Assembly (NCBI RefSeq): GCF_016213215.1
Contig: NZ_JACRAW010000008.1
Span: 123,697-187,696, forward strand
Direction: 5' to 3'
Length of the DNA: 64,000 nucleotides
Origin: Bradyrhizobium sp.
Lineage (GTDB): Bacteria > Pseudomonadota > Alphaproteobacteria > Rhizobiales > Xanthobacteraceae
In this document: piece by piece, positions 56,995-64,000 of the stretch
How the letters are laid out: the number at the start of each line of letters is the position of its first letter
How positions within the stretch are numbered: position 1 is the first letter of the stretch
Notes under the pieces: model-generated
Told to the model about the DNA's origin: nothing
Databases searched by the model: none
The model's input: the letters and a program-made list of their open reading frames with translations, nothing else
Position numbers and translations under genes: made by a program

Positions 56995-57699
56995 TCAGGC
57001 GCCCATGCCCAGCCGCTTCAGCACTGCCTCAGTCAGGCGCTCGCAACGGTGTCCCGCGAATGGAAAGGCTTCCAGCACCACCGGGCCGATCTTCCTCTCG
57101 ACGTGGTCGCGCAGCAGGCTCCTCGCGCGGTGCAGCCGCGTTTTCACGGTTTCCGGTTTCAGTTCGAGGAGCGCGGCGGTCTCCTCGACGTTCATGCCCT
57201 CCATGACCCGCGCGATGAAGACCAGGCGAAACGGCTCGGGCAGTTCATCGATGGCATGCTCGACGACGCGCTGGATCTCACGTTGGGCCATGGACTTCTC
57301 GGGATCGCCTGAGACGGAAGAGAGAGGAAACTGGATGATCTGGGCTTCGAGCACATCCTGCGGCAGCTCGCCCAATTCGACGCTGAGGCGTCGGCGGCGC
57401 AAACGGCCGAGCGCCTCGTTGATTGCAATCCGCGACAGCCAGGTGGACAGGCTTGAATCGCCGCGAAAGCTGTCGAGGTGCGTAAAGGCACGAACATAGG
57501 TTTCCTGGACGACGTCCTCGGCATCACTGTCGTTGCGAAGGACGCCCCTCGCCAGGCGGTAGAGCCTGCGATTGTTCCCCTGCATGATGGCGCGCACGGC
57601 CGCTTCCTCGCGGGCCTTGGCGCGCCGGACCAGTTCCGCGTCCGTCGTCGCGAGGGTGTCAGACGGTGATGGCGTGGCGTAATGCCTGTTGCTGCTCAC
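56995..57699 (-). CDS. ECF-type RNA polymerase sigma factor
   Basis: 234 residues. Region 2 has RRLYRLARGVLRNDSDAEDVVQETYVRAF and region 4 has LPEPFRLVFIARVMEGMNVEETAALLELKPETVKTRLHRAR. The linker is long. No anti-sigma gene is adjacent. Its neighbours (cupredoxin, Csp, DUF2946) suggest control of a copper response; this is inference. The C-terminal 30 residues contain a single Cys (AGHRCERL). Confidence 0.9.
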   Translation of the reverse strand: MSSNRHYATPSPSDTLATTDAELVRRAKAREEAAVRAIMQGNNRRLYRLARGVLRNDSDAEDVVQETYVRAFTHLDSFRGDSSLSTWLSRIAINEALGRLRRRRLSVELGELPQDVLEAQIIQFPLSSVSGDPEKSMAQREIQRVVEHAIDELPEPFRLVFIARVMEGMNVEETAALLELKPETVKTRLHRARSLLRDHVERKIGPVVLEAFPFAGHRCERLTEAVLKRLGMGA

Positions 57700-57847
57700 T
57701 GGCCCTCTCCAATTCTTGTCCGAACATTGGATGCAAGGAAGCCAGAAAGGTTCCCGAGATTGCTTCCGGGAATGGCCTGAGAGGTGGGTTCCTGCCGTCG
57801 CCGCGCCAGGGAAGCGATCCCGGAGCTTTATGAAACCCGATAAAGCG

Positions 57848-58024
57848 TCAGCTGTCGTTGCGTCCCGACGGCTTCATCGTCTTTCGATTCACAAAGTGGA
57901 GCCGGACACAGGCCGGGCACTGCACCGGCGCAAAGCTGTCGCTGCTTCCGTCCTCCTGGTGCTCGACCGGGTGCTGCACGTTGATCCCGGTGTTCGGGCA
58001 ACGGAAAACAATGTTGGCAAGCAT
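57848..58024 (-). CDS. Small zinc-ribbon-like protein (58 aa)
   Basis: 58 residues from ATG 58024 (MLANIVFRCPNTGINVQHPV), then CPACVRLHFVNRKTMK. The three cysteines and one or two histidines suggest a small metal-binding ribbon. Similar short proteins are frequent in Bradyrhizobium, from memory. The frame is open upstream to 58165, but the conserved-looking part starts here. Confidence 0.6.
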   Translation of the reverse strand: MLANIVFRCPNTGINVQHPVEHQEDGSSDSFAPVQCPACVRLHFVNRKTMKPSGRNDS

Positions 58025-58227
58025 AGCTGCTTTCGTCGGGTGCGGGCGCCTTGCTCCATCCCGACGCCTCCTTCGTGGGGCAGCACATGGGTTCGCTCTG
58101 AACTCGGCCAATTCAGTATCAGTACGTAAGGAACAGGAGCGGTCGCTCGGCCGGCTTGCGTCCACGCCGGAGTAGTCAACGGTGGACAGGGGTGATATGA
58201 TACCCGGTCTGTGGTGGGGAAGCCCAG

Positions 58228-58563
58228 ATGCAGCATTACATCGCCCACGCCAATATCGACCATTACCTGGATCTGCTGCGCGAACGCAGTTTGCCCGCCG
58301 AAGGGCGCGCCACGGTGTTCAAGATGCTGATCGCGGAGGAAGACAAGCTCGGCCACGACCTGGAGCAACTCGAATTCGCCGAAAGCCGCGCCAAGAAGGG
58401 GCGTTTTAGTCTGGACAGGATCAGACGCATACACGACGACGCCCAAGATCCTCTCGACCGGCTGCGCTCGGAGCGGCTGCTCGCCGCAGCCGAGGAAGCA
58501 CAGCTGCTGCTGGAGCACTTCTGTCGACTAGTTCGCCGGAGCGTCAATTCGAACGGTCTCTGA
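58228..58563 (+). CDS. Small helical protein of unknown function
   Basis: 111 residues: NIDHYLDLLRERSLPAEGRATVFKMLIAEEDKLGHDLEQLEFAE, then another long helix. No signal peptide. It is a plausible cytoplasmic helical protein. Family not recognised. Confidence 0.6.
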   Translation: MQHYIAHANIDHYLDLLRERSLPAEGRATVFKMLIAEEDKLGHDLEQLEFAESRAKKGRFSLDRIRRIHDDAQDPLDRLRSERLLAAAEEAQLLLEHFCRLVRRSVNSNGL

Positions 58564-58757
58564 ACACGTGATCTGCGCTGCGCGCAGTTCGTTTGGAAGC
58601 TCGCAAAATCAAGACCGGAAGCAGCAAAACAATCGCAACGCCATGAACAGCGTTCGGCGCGACTAGCCGGCGGAAGACGCTCCGGAGGCTTCCACAACCA
58701 AGCACCCTTGCTTCCCGGCATCTATTGTGCGTTAGCTTTTGCCGGGGGTGCTGGATC

Positions 58758-59147
58758 GTGTCCTGCGTTCGCAAATTCGCGAGCCTTTTGGCGACCATCG
58801 GCGTGCTGCTGCACGCCGGGTTGATTGTACGCCATCATTCGATCATGGCCGCTGCCGACTACGACCGCTTTGTCATGGCGGATGTTTTCGGCGCCCTCTG
58901 CCTTTCAAACCAGGACACGGACGGCGCAGCCTCCACACAATCGACGCAAGCTCCCGCCAAACAGCAACCCAGGTGCCCAATTTGCCTCGGATTTGCGAGC
59001 TCCGCCGGTGTTGTTCCTGAGCTGGTCTCGCATCGCTTCGATCACGATGCGATCACTTCGGCGCGTCATGCCATCATCGACGAACGCGCCGCAATGGCCC
59101 ACGTTGTTCTGTGGCCGCCAGGGCGCGGTCCTCCATCGCTTCTCTGA
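58758..59147 (+). CDS. DUF2946-like protein
   Basis: 129 residues from GTG 58758; TTG 58725 is the far end of the frame. A hydrophobic start (FASLLATIGVLLHAGLIV), a CPICLGFAS motif and the C-terminal PPGRGPPS match DUF2946. Members are linked to copper or to membrane-bound copper proteins. Its presence near the Csp, cupredoxin and sigma genes supports a copper context. Confidence 0.75.
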   Translation: MSCVRKFASLLATIGVLLHAGLIVRHHSIMAAADYDRFVMADVFGALCLSNQDTDGAASTQSTQAPAKQQPRCPICLGFASSAGVVPELVSHRFDHDAITSARHAIIDERAAMAHVVLWPPGRGPPSLL

Positions 59148-59355
59148 CTGATCTTTCACTCGTAAGTTGCGACCGAAAGCAGCGCGCCGACTGGCTGAGG
59201 CGCGAGCTTCGGCTGCGGCTAGTCGAAACCATTGAGAGTTAGAGCCCTACGATGCTGACAGCAATCCATGACGGCGGTCTCGCGCGGCTGTGGCGGTCGT
59301 TTGTTGCGTGGACGATGACCGCCAGCTTCGCATCGAACGGCGGGAGTTCTGATGC

Positions 59356-59607
59356 ATGACGAGCACGGATATTCCGACAAGCCGGCGCGAGACGTTGCAC
59401 CGTCGAATCGAATGGTGTGTTGAATTGGCGGCGGCACTTCCCCCGTGCGAAACCAAGACTGCACTGGAAGAGCTGGCGCGGGAATGCGTCCGTGATCTGC
59501 TCGAGGAGCAACACGGAGCCGCCCTTATCGAGCGCGTCAAGCGGCAATGCCCCGGCCGGAAAGAACTGCCGTGGCCGGGCACAAACCGGGAGGCAAGGCT
59601 GCGGTGA
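59356..59607 (+). CDS. Small protein of unknown function
   Basis: 83 residues: HRRIEWCVELAAALPPCETKTALEELARECVRDLLEEQHGAALIERV. Helical, no signal peptide. Plausible from composition, but no family recognised. Confidence 0.5.
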   Translation: MTSTDIPTSRRETLHRRIEWCVELAAALPPCETKTALEELARECVRDLLEEQHGAALIERVKRQCPGRKELPWPGTNREARLR

Positions 59608-60081
59608 CGTTGCCCGACAGGCAAATCGCCGCAAAACCTGTCAAGCCCGGCCGACGAAAATATTTCTCTTTTCCCGAATTCGGAATTGACGTATATGCGA
59701 CCTGTCTCACCCGGCACGAGGGGCGGTCGTACGTCGTCACGAAACGCGCGGTGGGATGCGGTGGACGCGACTGCGTCGGGCGCGAAGTGGCGTTGCAGGG
59801 CGGACCTCAAGTCCGTGAGCAAGGCTTTCGCGTGGACGAACGGCGCTGAAAGCATCTTCGCTCAAGGCTTCGAGGGTGAGCACACGCCAGCCGTCGACAG
59901 CCTGGCGAAGATGTGCGCGGACGGCCAAATCGTGTGGTCCTGGCGCCCGAAGCTGGCGTCAAGCGGCGCGGAGGCGTTTCGCCCCAACCGGGTGCGAGGC
60001 GCGAAAAGAATTCGCGCGGCGACGGTGGCAATAGAGCTCGTCTCACCGGGGAGATCACGACATAAGCCGTTAAAACCATTC

Positions 60082-60182
60082 GCGCAGGGAAGGCCGGGTT
60101 GCTTCCGGCTGCCCTGTGGTCCCCCCGTGTGCGTTCCGCGCACGGACCGCGGGTGCCAGCCGGCACCCGGCCTTCCCTGCGC
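60082..60182. repeat. Inverted repeat with GCGCAGGGAAGGCCGGGT arms
   Basis: GCGCAGGGAAGGCCGGGT at 60082-60099 is the exact reverse complement of ACCCGGCCTTCCCTGCGC at 60165-60182. The loop has further inverted pairs. Confidence 0.75.
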
Positions 60183-60289
60183 CCTCTGTCATTCAGAGGA
60201 GCGAGACGGAAGCAAGACTCGGGCAAACCATGCCGCGAGAACGCGAAGGCACGTCTGCAGTTTGGAATTCGGTGTTGTTTGTATGCCTT

Positions 60290-60373
60290 GTCATTGCGAG
60301 CGAAGCGAAGCAATCCAGACTGCATCCCCGGTGAAGCCTGCATTGCTTCGGAGCTTACGCTCCTCGCAATGAC
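60290..60373. repeat. Palindromic intergenic repeat (GTCATTGCGAG ends)
   Basis: GTCATTGCGAG at 60290 pairs with CTCGCAATGAC at 60363-60373; inner CGAAGCAATCCAG pairs loosely with GCATTGCTTCGGAG. Such elements occur in many alphaproteobacterial and other genomes. Confidence 0.75.
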
Positions 60374-60569
60374 GTTCTTGAAGCACACGCGCGCCACACT
60401 TTCACTCGTCATGCCCGGGCAAAAGCGCGAAGCGCATCTTCGCGCCAGACGGACCGGGCAATCACGTCCTCCCTCAATCGCGGCAGCACGTGCAATGGCC
60501 GGGACAAGCTCGGCCATTGACGGCGTTATGTATGGAAGTGCGGTCACACCTGCGCTGTATTCGCGACCT

Positions 60570-61904
60570 CTACGGTTTGAGCGTCTCCACGAACCGCACC
60601 GGCTCGCCGGTCGAGGGCGTGAGCAGTTCGCCCTGCCACATCACCCGCTTGCCGCGCACGAACGTGCCGACCGGCCAGCCGGTGACACGCATCCCATGGT
60701 AAGGGGTCCAGCCGGCGCGCGAGGCGATCCATTCGTTGGCGATGGTCTCGCTGCGCTTGAGATCGACGATCGTCAGATCGGCGTCATAGCCCGCCGCGAT
60801 GCGGCCCTTGCAGCCTACGTTGAAGATGCGCGCGGGACCCGCACTTGTGAGGTCGACGAAGCGGGCGAGCGACAGGCGCCCTGCGTTGACGTGATCGAGC
60901 ATGACGGGCACCAGCGTCTGCACCCCGGTCATGCCCGAGGGCGACGCCGGATAGGTCTTCGCCTTCTCCTCCAGCGTATGCGGCGCGTGGTCGGAGCCGA
61001 GCACGTCGACGATGCCCTGTTCGACGCCGCGCCAGATGCCCTCGCGATGATCGGCCGAGCGCACCGGCGGATTCATCTGCGCGAGGGTGCCGAGCCGCTC
61101 GTAGCATTCGGGCGCGGCAAGCGTCAGGTGGTGCGGCGTCGCCTCGCAGGTCGCGACGTCCTTGTGGTCGCGCAGGAACTCGATCTCTTCCCTGGTCGAG
61201 ACATGGAGCACGTGGATGCGCTTGCCCGTCTCATGTGCGAGCTTGACCAGGCGTTGCGTCGCCATCAGCGCGGCGGTTTCATCCCGCCACACGGGGTGCG
61301 AGCGCGCATCGCCCTCGACGCGAAGCCCCTTGCGGTCGTTGAGCCGGTATTCGTCCTCGGCATGGAAGGCGGCACGGCGCCGGATCACCTCGAAAATCCG
61401 CCGCAGGCTCTCGTCGTCCTCGACCAGGAGAGAGCCGGTGGAGGAGCCGATGAAAACCTTCACGCCCGCGCAACCCGGCGCGCGCTCGAGCTGCGGCAGG
61501 TCCTTGACGTTCTCGCGCGTGCCGCCGATGAAGAAGGCGAAATCGCAGTGCATGCGATGATGGCCGAGCTTCACCTTGTTCGTGAACTCCGCTTCCGTGA
61601 CGGTGAGCGGCGCGGTGTTCGGCATCTCGAACACCGCCGTCACGCCGCCCATGACAGCGCTGCGCGAGCCGGTCTCGAGGTCTTCCTTGTGCGTGAGCCC
61701 GGGCTCCCGGAAATGCACCTGTGTATCCATGACACCGGGCAGGATGTGCAGCCCCTTGCAGTCGATGACATCGGCGGCGGAAGCCGCCCCCAGCGCACCG
61801 AGCTCGGCGATTCGCCCATTGGCGATCCCGATGTCGCGAATTCCCTCGCCGTCCTGGTTGACCACCGTTCCGGATTTCAGGATCACGTCAAAGCGCTGGC
61901 TCAT
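60570..61904 (-). CDS. pyrC: Dihydroorotase
   Basis: 444 residues of the amidohydrolase family, type I DHOase. Metal site motifs are GVMDTQVHFREPG (H-x-R), the carbamylated Lys in KVFIGSS, HVLHVST, and ATPHHL; the last metal Asp lies in VLGSDHAPHT. It closes carbamoyl aspartate to dihydroorotate in pyrimidine synthesis. The gene is divergent from ygfZ, 87 bp apart. Whether it is the main DHOase or a paralogue cannot be told here. Confidence 0.9.
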   Translation of the reverse strand: MSQRFDVILKSGTVVNQDGEGIRDIGIANGRIAELGALGAASAADVIDCKGLHILPGVMDTQVHFREPGLTHKEDLETGSRSAVMGGVTAVFEMPNTAPLTVTEAEFTNKVKLGHHRMHCDFAFFIGGTRENVKDLPQLERAPGCAGVKVFIGSSTGSLLVEDDESLRRIFEVIRRRAAFHAEDEYRLNDRKGLRVEGDARSHPVWRDETAALMATQRLVKLAHETGKRIHVLHVSTREEIEFLRDHKDVATCEATPHHLTLAAPECYERLGTLAQMNPPVRSADHREGIWRGVEQGIVDVLGSDHAPHTLEEKAKTYPASPSGMTGVQTLVPVMLDHVNAGRLSLARFVDLTSAGPARIFNVGCKGRIAAGYDADLTIVDLKRSETIANEWIASRAGWTPYHGMRVTGWPVGTFVRGKRVMWQGELLTPSTGEPVRFVETLKP

Positions 61905-61991
61905 CGTGCTGTCTCTCTAAAGCCGCTAGGTCTTGTCGTTTACGCTCCGCGGGCTTACGTTCCACCCGTCGATGTCGCAAGAGATTTTCGC

Positions 61992-62873
61992 ATGAAAGCA
62001 GCGTTTCTTCCTGACCGGGGCGTGGTCAAGGTCAGCGGCGAGGATGCGCGCAATTTCCTCAACGGTCTTGTCACCACCGACGTCACGAGATTGCGCCCCG
62101 GGCTCGGCCGGTTCGGTGCATTGTTGACCCCGCAGGGCAAGATCGTGGTGGATTTCCTCATCACCGAGGCGCCGACGGGCCATGGCGGCGGCTTTTTGAT
62201 CGATTGCCCGCGCGCCCTGGCGCAACCGCTCGCCGCGAAACTCGGCTTCTACAAACTGCGCGCCAAGGTCGCAGTCGAGAACCTGTCCGACGGCCTCGGC
62301 GTGCTCGCGGCGTGGGACGGCGAGCCGGTGACGCAGCCGGATCTGGCCTTTACCGACCCGCGCGACGGGGCGCTGGGCTTGCGGATCCTGGTGCCGGAGG
62401 AGCTCAAGCAGAAGGTTGCCGACCTCATCGGCGCGGACCTCGTCGAGAGCGGCGCCTACGAGGCACACCGCATCGCTCACGGCGTGCCGCGCGGCGGCCT
62501 GGACTTCATGTACGGCGATGCGTTCCCGCACGAGACCAACATGGATCGCCTGAACGGCGTCGACTTCGACAAGGGCTGCTACGTCGGACAGGAAGTGGTG
62601 TCGCGGATGCAGCACCGCGGCACCGCGCGTACCCGCACCGTCAAGGTGCTTCTCGACGGCCCCTCTCCCGAGCCGGGCGCCGCCATCGTTGCGGGCGACA
62701 AGCCCGTCGGCACGGTCGGGTCGAGTTCGGGCGGCAACGGCATCGCGCTGGTGCGCGTCGACCGCGTTACTGATGCGCTCGATGCCGGCCTTCAGCTCAC
62801 GGCCGGCGGTCTTCCGCTCAGGCTTGCCGATCCCGAGGCGGTACGCGCCAGCGCAAAGCAGAGCTTCTTATGA
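61992..62873 (+). CDS. ygfZ: Folate-binding protein YgfZ/IBA57
   Basis: 293 residues from ATG 61992. It is related to the T protein of glycine cleavage and has the diagnostic KGCYVGQE motif near residue 195, GLVTTDV early, and GALLTPQGKIVVDFLI. YgfZ supports maturation of certain Fe-S proteins with folate. It overlaps the Tag gene by ATGA (62870-62873). The open frame extends far upstream through the pyrC antisense strand, which is a shadow. Confidence 0.9.
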   Translation: MKAAFLPDRGVVKVSGEDARNFLNGLVTTDVTRLRPGLGRFGALLTPQGKIVVDFLITEAPTGHGGGFLIDCPRALAQPLAAKLGFYKLRAKVAVENLSDGLGVLAAWDGEPVTQPDLAFTDPRDGALGLRILVPEELKQKVADLIGADLVESGAYEAHRIAHGVPRGGLDFMYGDAFPHETNMDRLNGVDFDKGCYVGQEVVSRMQHRGTARTRTVKVLLDGPSPEPGAAIVAGDKPVGTVGSSSGGNGIALVRVDRVTDALDAGLQLTAGGLPLRLADPEAVRASAKQSFL

Positions 62874-63496
62874 GCCGCACCGCGCGCCTGCATGCCGATG
62901 GCCTGATGCGCTGTCCGTGGCCCGGCGAGGATCCGCTTTACCTCGCCTATCACGACAACGAATGGGGCGTGCCCGAACCTGATGACCGCGCGTTATATGA
63001 GAAGCTGATCCTCGACGGCTTCCAGGCCGGGCTGTCGTGGATCACCATCCTTCGCAAGCGCGACAATTTCCGCAACGCCTTCGACGATTTCGAACCCGAG
63101 AAGATCGCGCGCTACAACGCCCGGAAGATTCACGCGCTGATGAACGATGCCGGCATCGTTCGCAACCGCGCCAAGATCGAGGGCGCGGTCGCAAGCGCGA
63201 AAGCCTATCTGAAGATCATGGAGCAAGGTCCTGGATTTTCTAGGCTTCTCTGGGATTTCGTCGACGGCAAGCCGAAGGTGAACAGCTTCAAGACCATCGC
63301 AAGCGTGCCGGCTTCGACGCCGCTGTCGGTCAAGATCTCCAAGGAGCTTTCGCAGCGCGGCTTCAAGTTCGTCGGCCCAACCATCGTCTATGCCTTCATG
63401 CAGGCAACCGGCATGGTCAACGACCATCTCGTCACCTGCTTCTGCCACGAGACCTGCGGCAACCAGCACCGCAGCCCGCGCCTGAAAGTCAAATGA
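62870..63496 (+). CDS. tag: DNA-3-methyladenine glycosylase I
   Basis: 208 residues. Motifs are RCPWPGEDPLYLAYHDNEWG at the N-terminus, LSWITILRKRDNFR and TGMVNDHLVTCFCHETC at the zinc-binding end. Tag removes 3-methyladenine from alkylated DNA. It is coupled to ygfZ and to the HD hydrolase gene by ATGA overlaps. Confidence 0.93.
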   Translation: MSRTARLHADGLMRCPWPGEDPLYLAYHDNEWGVPEPDDRALYEKLILDGFQAGLSWITILRKRDNFRNAFDDFEPEKIARYNARKIHALMNDAGIVRNRAKIEGAVASAKAYLKIMEQGPGFSRLLWDFVDGKPKVNSFKTIASVPASTPLSVKISKELSQRGFKFVGPTIVYAFMQATGMVNDHLVTCFCHETCGNQHRSPRLKVK

Positions 63497-64000
63497 GCAC
63501 GAGAAAAGCGACCGCCGAGCTTCCCGTCCGCGCCTGGCAACGCATGTTGTCGGGCCGTCGCCTCGACCTGCTCGATCCTTCTCCCCTCGATATCGAGATC
63601 GCCGACATCGCCCATGGACTTGCCCGGGTGGCGCGCTGGAATGGACAGACCAGCGGTTCGCACATCTTCTCGGTCGCGCAGCACACCCTGCTCGTGGAAA
63701 TCGTCATGCGCGAGCAGTCGCCGCGCGTGGACCGGCGGGTGCGGCTCGCTGCGCTGCTGCATGATGCGCCGGAATACGTCATCGGCGACATGATCTCGCC
63801 GTTCAAGGCGGTGCTCGGCGGGGACTACAAGGCGGTCGAGAAGCGGCTGCTGGCGGCGATCCACCTGCGCTTCGGTCTCCCGCCGGTGCTGCGGGACGAG
63901 ATCACCGAGCAGGTCAAGGCCGCCGATCGCGGGGCGGCCTATCTGGAGGCGACGGAACTTGCCGGCTTCGGCGCGGTCGAGGCCAGGCGGTTGTTCGGCC
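63493..64000 (+). CDS. HD-domain phosphohydrolase (YfbR-like), runs off right edge
   Basis: The ATG at 63493 overlaps the tag stop. The 169 codons present contain HIFSVAQHTLLVEIVMRE and the HD motif LLHDAPEYVIGD. Such proteins hydrolyse nucleoside 5'-phosphates. The C-terminus lies outside the window. Confidence 0.82.
   Translation, partial: MSTRKATAELPVRAWQRMLSGRRLDLLDPSPLDIEIADIAHGLARVARWNGQTSGSHIFSVAQHTLLVEIVMREQSPRVDRRVRLAALLHDAPEYVIGDMISPFKAVLGGDYKAVEKRLLAAIHLRFGLPPVLRDEITEQVKAADRGAAYLEATELAGFGAVEARRLFG

Larger units (their letters stand above)
59608..60569. other. Repeat-rich intergenic region
   Basis: No gene is recognisable. The long open frames on both strands read through repeat elements (60082-60182, 60290-60373 and one near 60400-60530) and do not resemble proteins. 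An inactive or repeat-derived origin is likely. Confidence 0.6.

Noticed and set aside
59807..60547. 246-codon minus-strand frame near 60 kb
   Set aside because: The translation follows palindromic repeats and does not look like a protein.
60099..61991. Upstream extension of the ygfZ frame to about 60099
   Set aside because: It reads antisense through pyrC and repeats; the YgfZ fold starts at ATG 61992.

Overview
The window looks like a chromosome segment of an alphaproteobacterium of the Bradyrhizobium / Rhodopseudomonas group. It has high GC with G/C-ending codons, FixK-type operators, small exported proteins of the DUF3551 type, TIGR02301, intergenic palindromes typical of that group, and PHB-related genes. 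The genus is an inference from gene content and protein style; no 16S is present.

Layout. (1) About 1-11.4 kb: an exopolysaccharide locus. It holds an oxidoreductase start running off the left edge, an AsnB-type amidotransferase, two glycosyltransferases, a beta-helix protein, a Wzz/tyrosine-kinase fusion, a Wza-like exporter and a Wzy/ligase-like membrane protein. (2) About 11.5-43 kb: an accessory block that I read as one low-oxygen regulon. It begins with a Crp/FixK-type regulator and carries ten perfect TTGA-N6-TCAA palindromes, nearly all 43-102 bp upstream of a start codon. Its genes cover 3-hydroxybutyrate dehydrogenase, a helical phasin-like protein, DUF2950, DUF3300, several alpha/beta hydrolases, a two-subunit CoA-transferase, a MaoC dehydratase, a DUF3141 (PhaC-like) - phosphotransacylase - acetate kinase - FabI - DUF3302 - HlyD operon, a PPK2 polyphosphate kinase, envelope proteins, an AI-2E-type permease, a SulP transporter and a small K+ channel. 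(3) About 42-46.8 kb: a scar zone with a carbonic anhydrase remnant, a decayed Y1/RAYT transposase and a trbE fragment, then a MASE1-PAS-HWE histidine kinase, ending at a tRNA-Pro(CGG) gene. (4) About 46.9-64 kb: ordinary, more compact core chromosome (Sua5/TsaC, FAD oxidase, GNAT, two Nudix proteins, CaiB CoA-transferase, SRAP, dihydroorotase, YgfZ, Tag, HD hydrolase). A small copper-linked group (Csp-like four-helix protein, cupredoxin, ECF sigma factor, DUF2946 protein) lies within it, and one more FixK box precedes the Csp gene.

How the parts may fit together (inference): under oxygen limitation a FixK-like protein would switch on hydrolysis and oxidation of PHB-type material, CoA transfer, acyl-phosphate and ATP formation through phosphotransacylase and acetate kinase, polyphosphate-dependent nucleotide phosphorylation, and envelope or ion-transport changes. 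The sequence supports the shared operators and the gene families. The joint pathway is a hypothesis.
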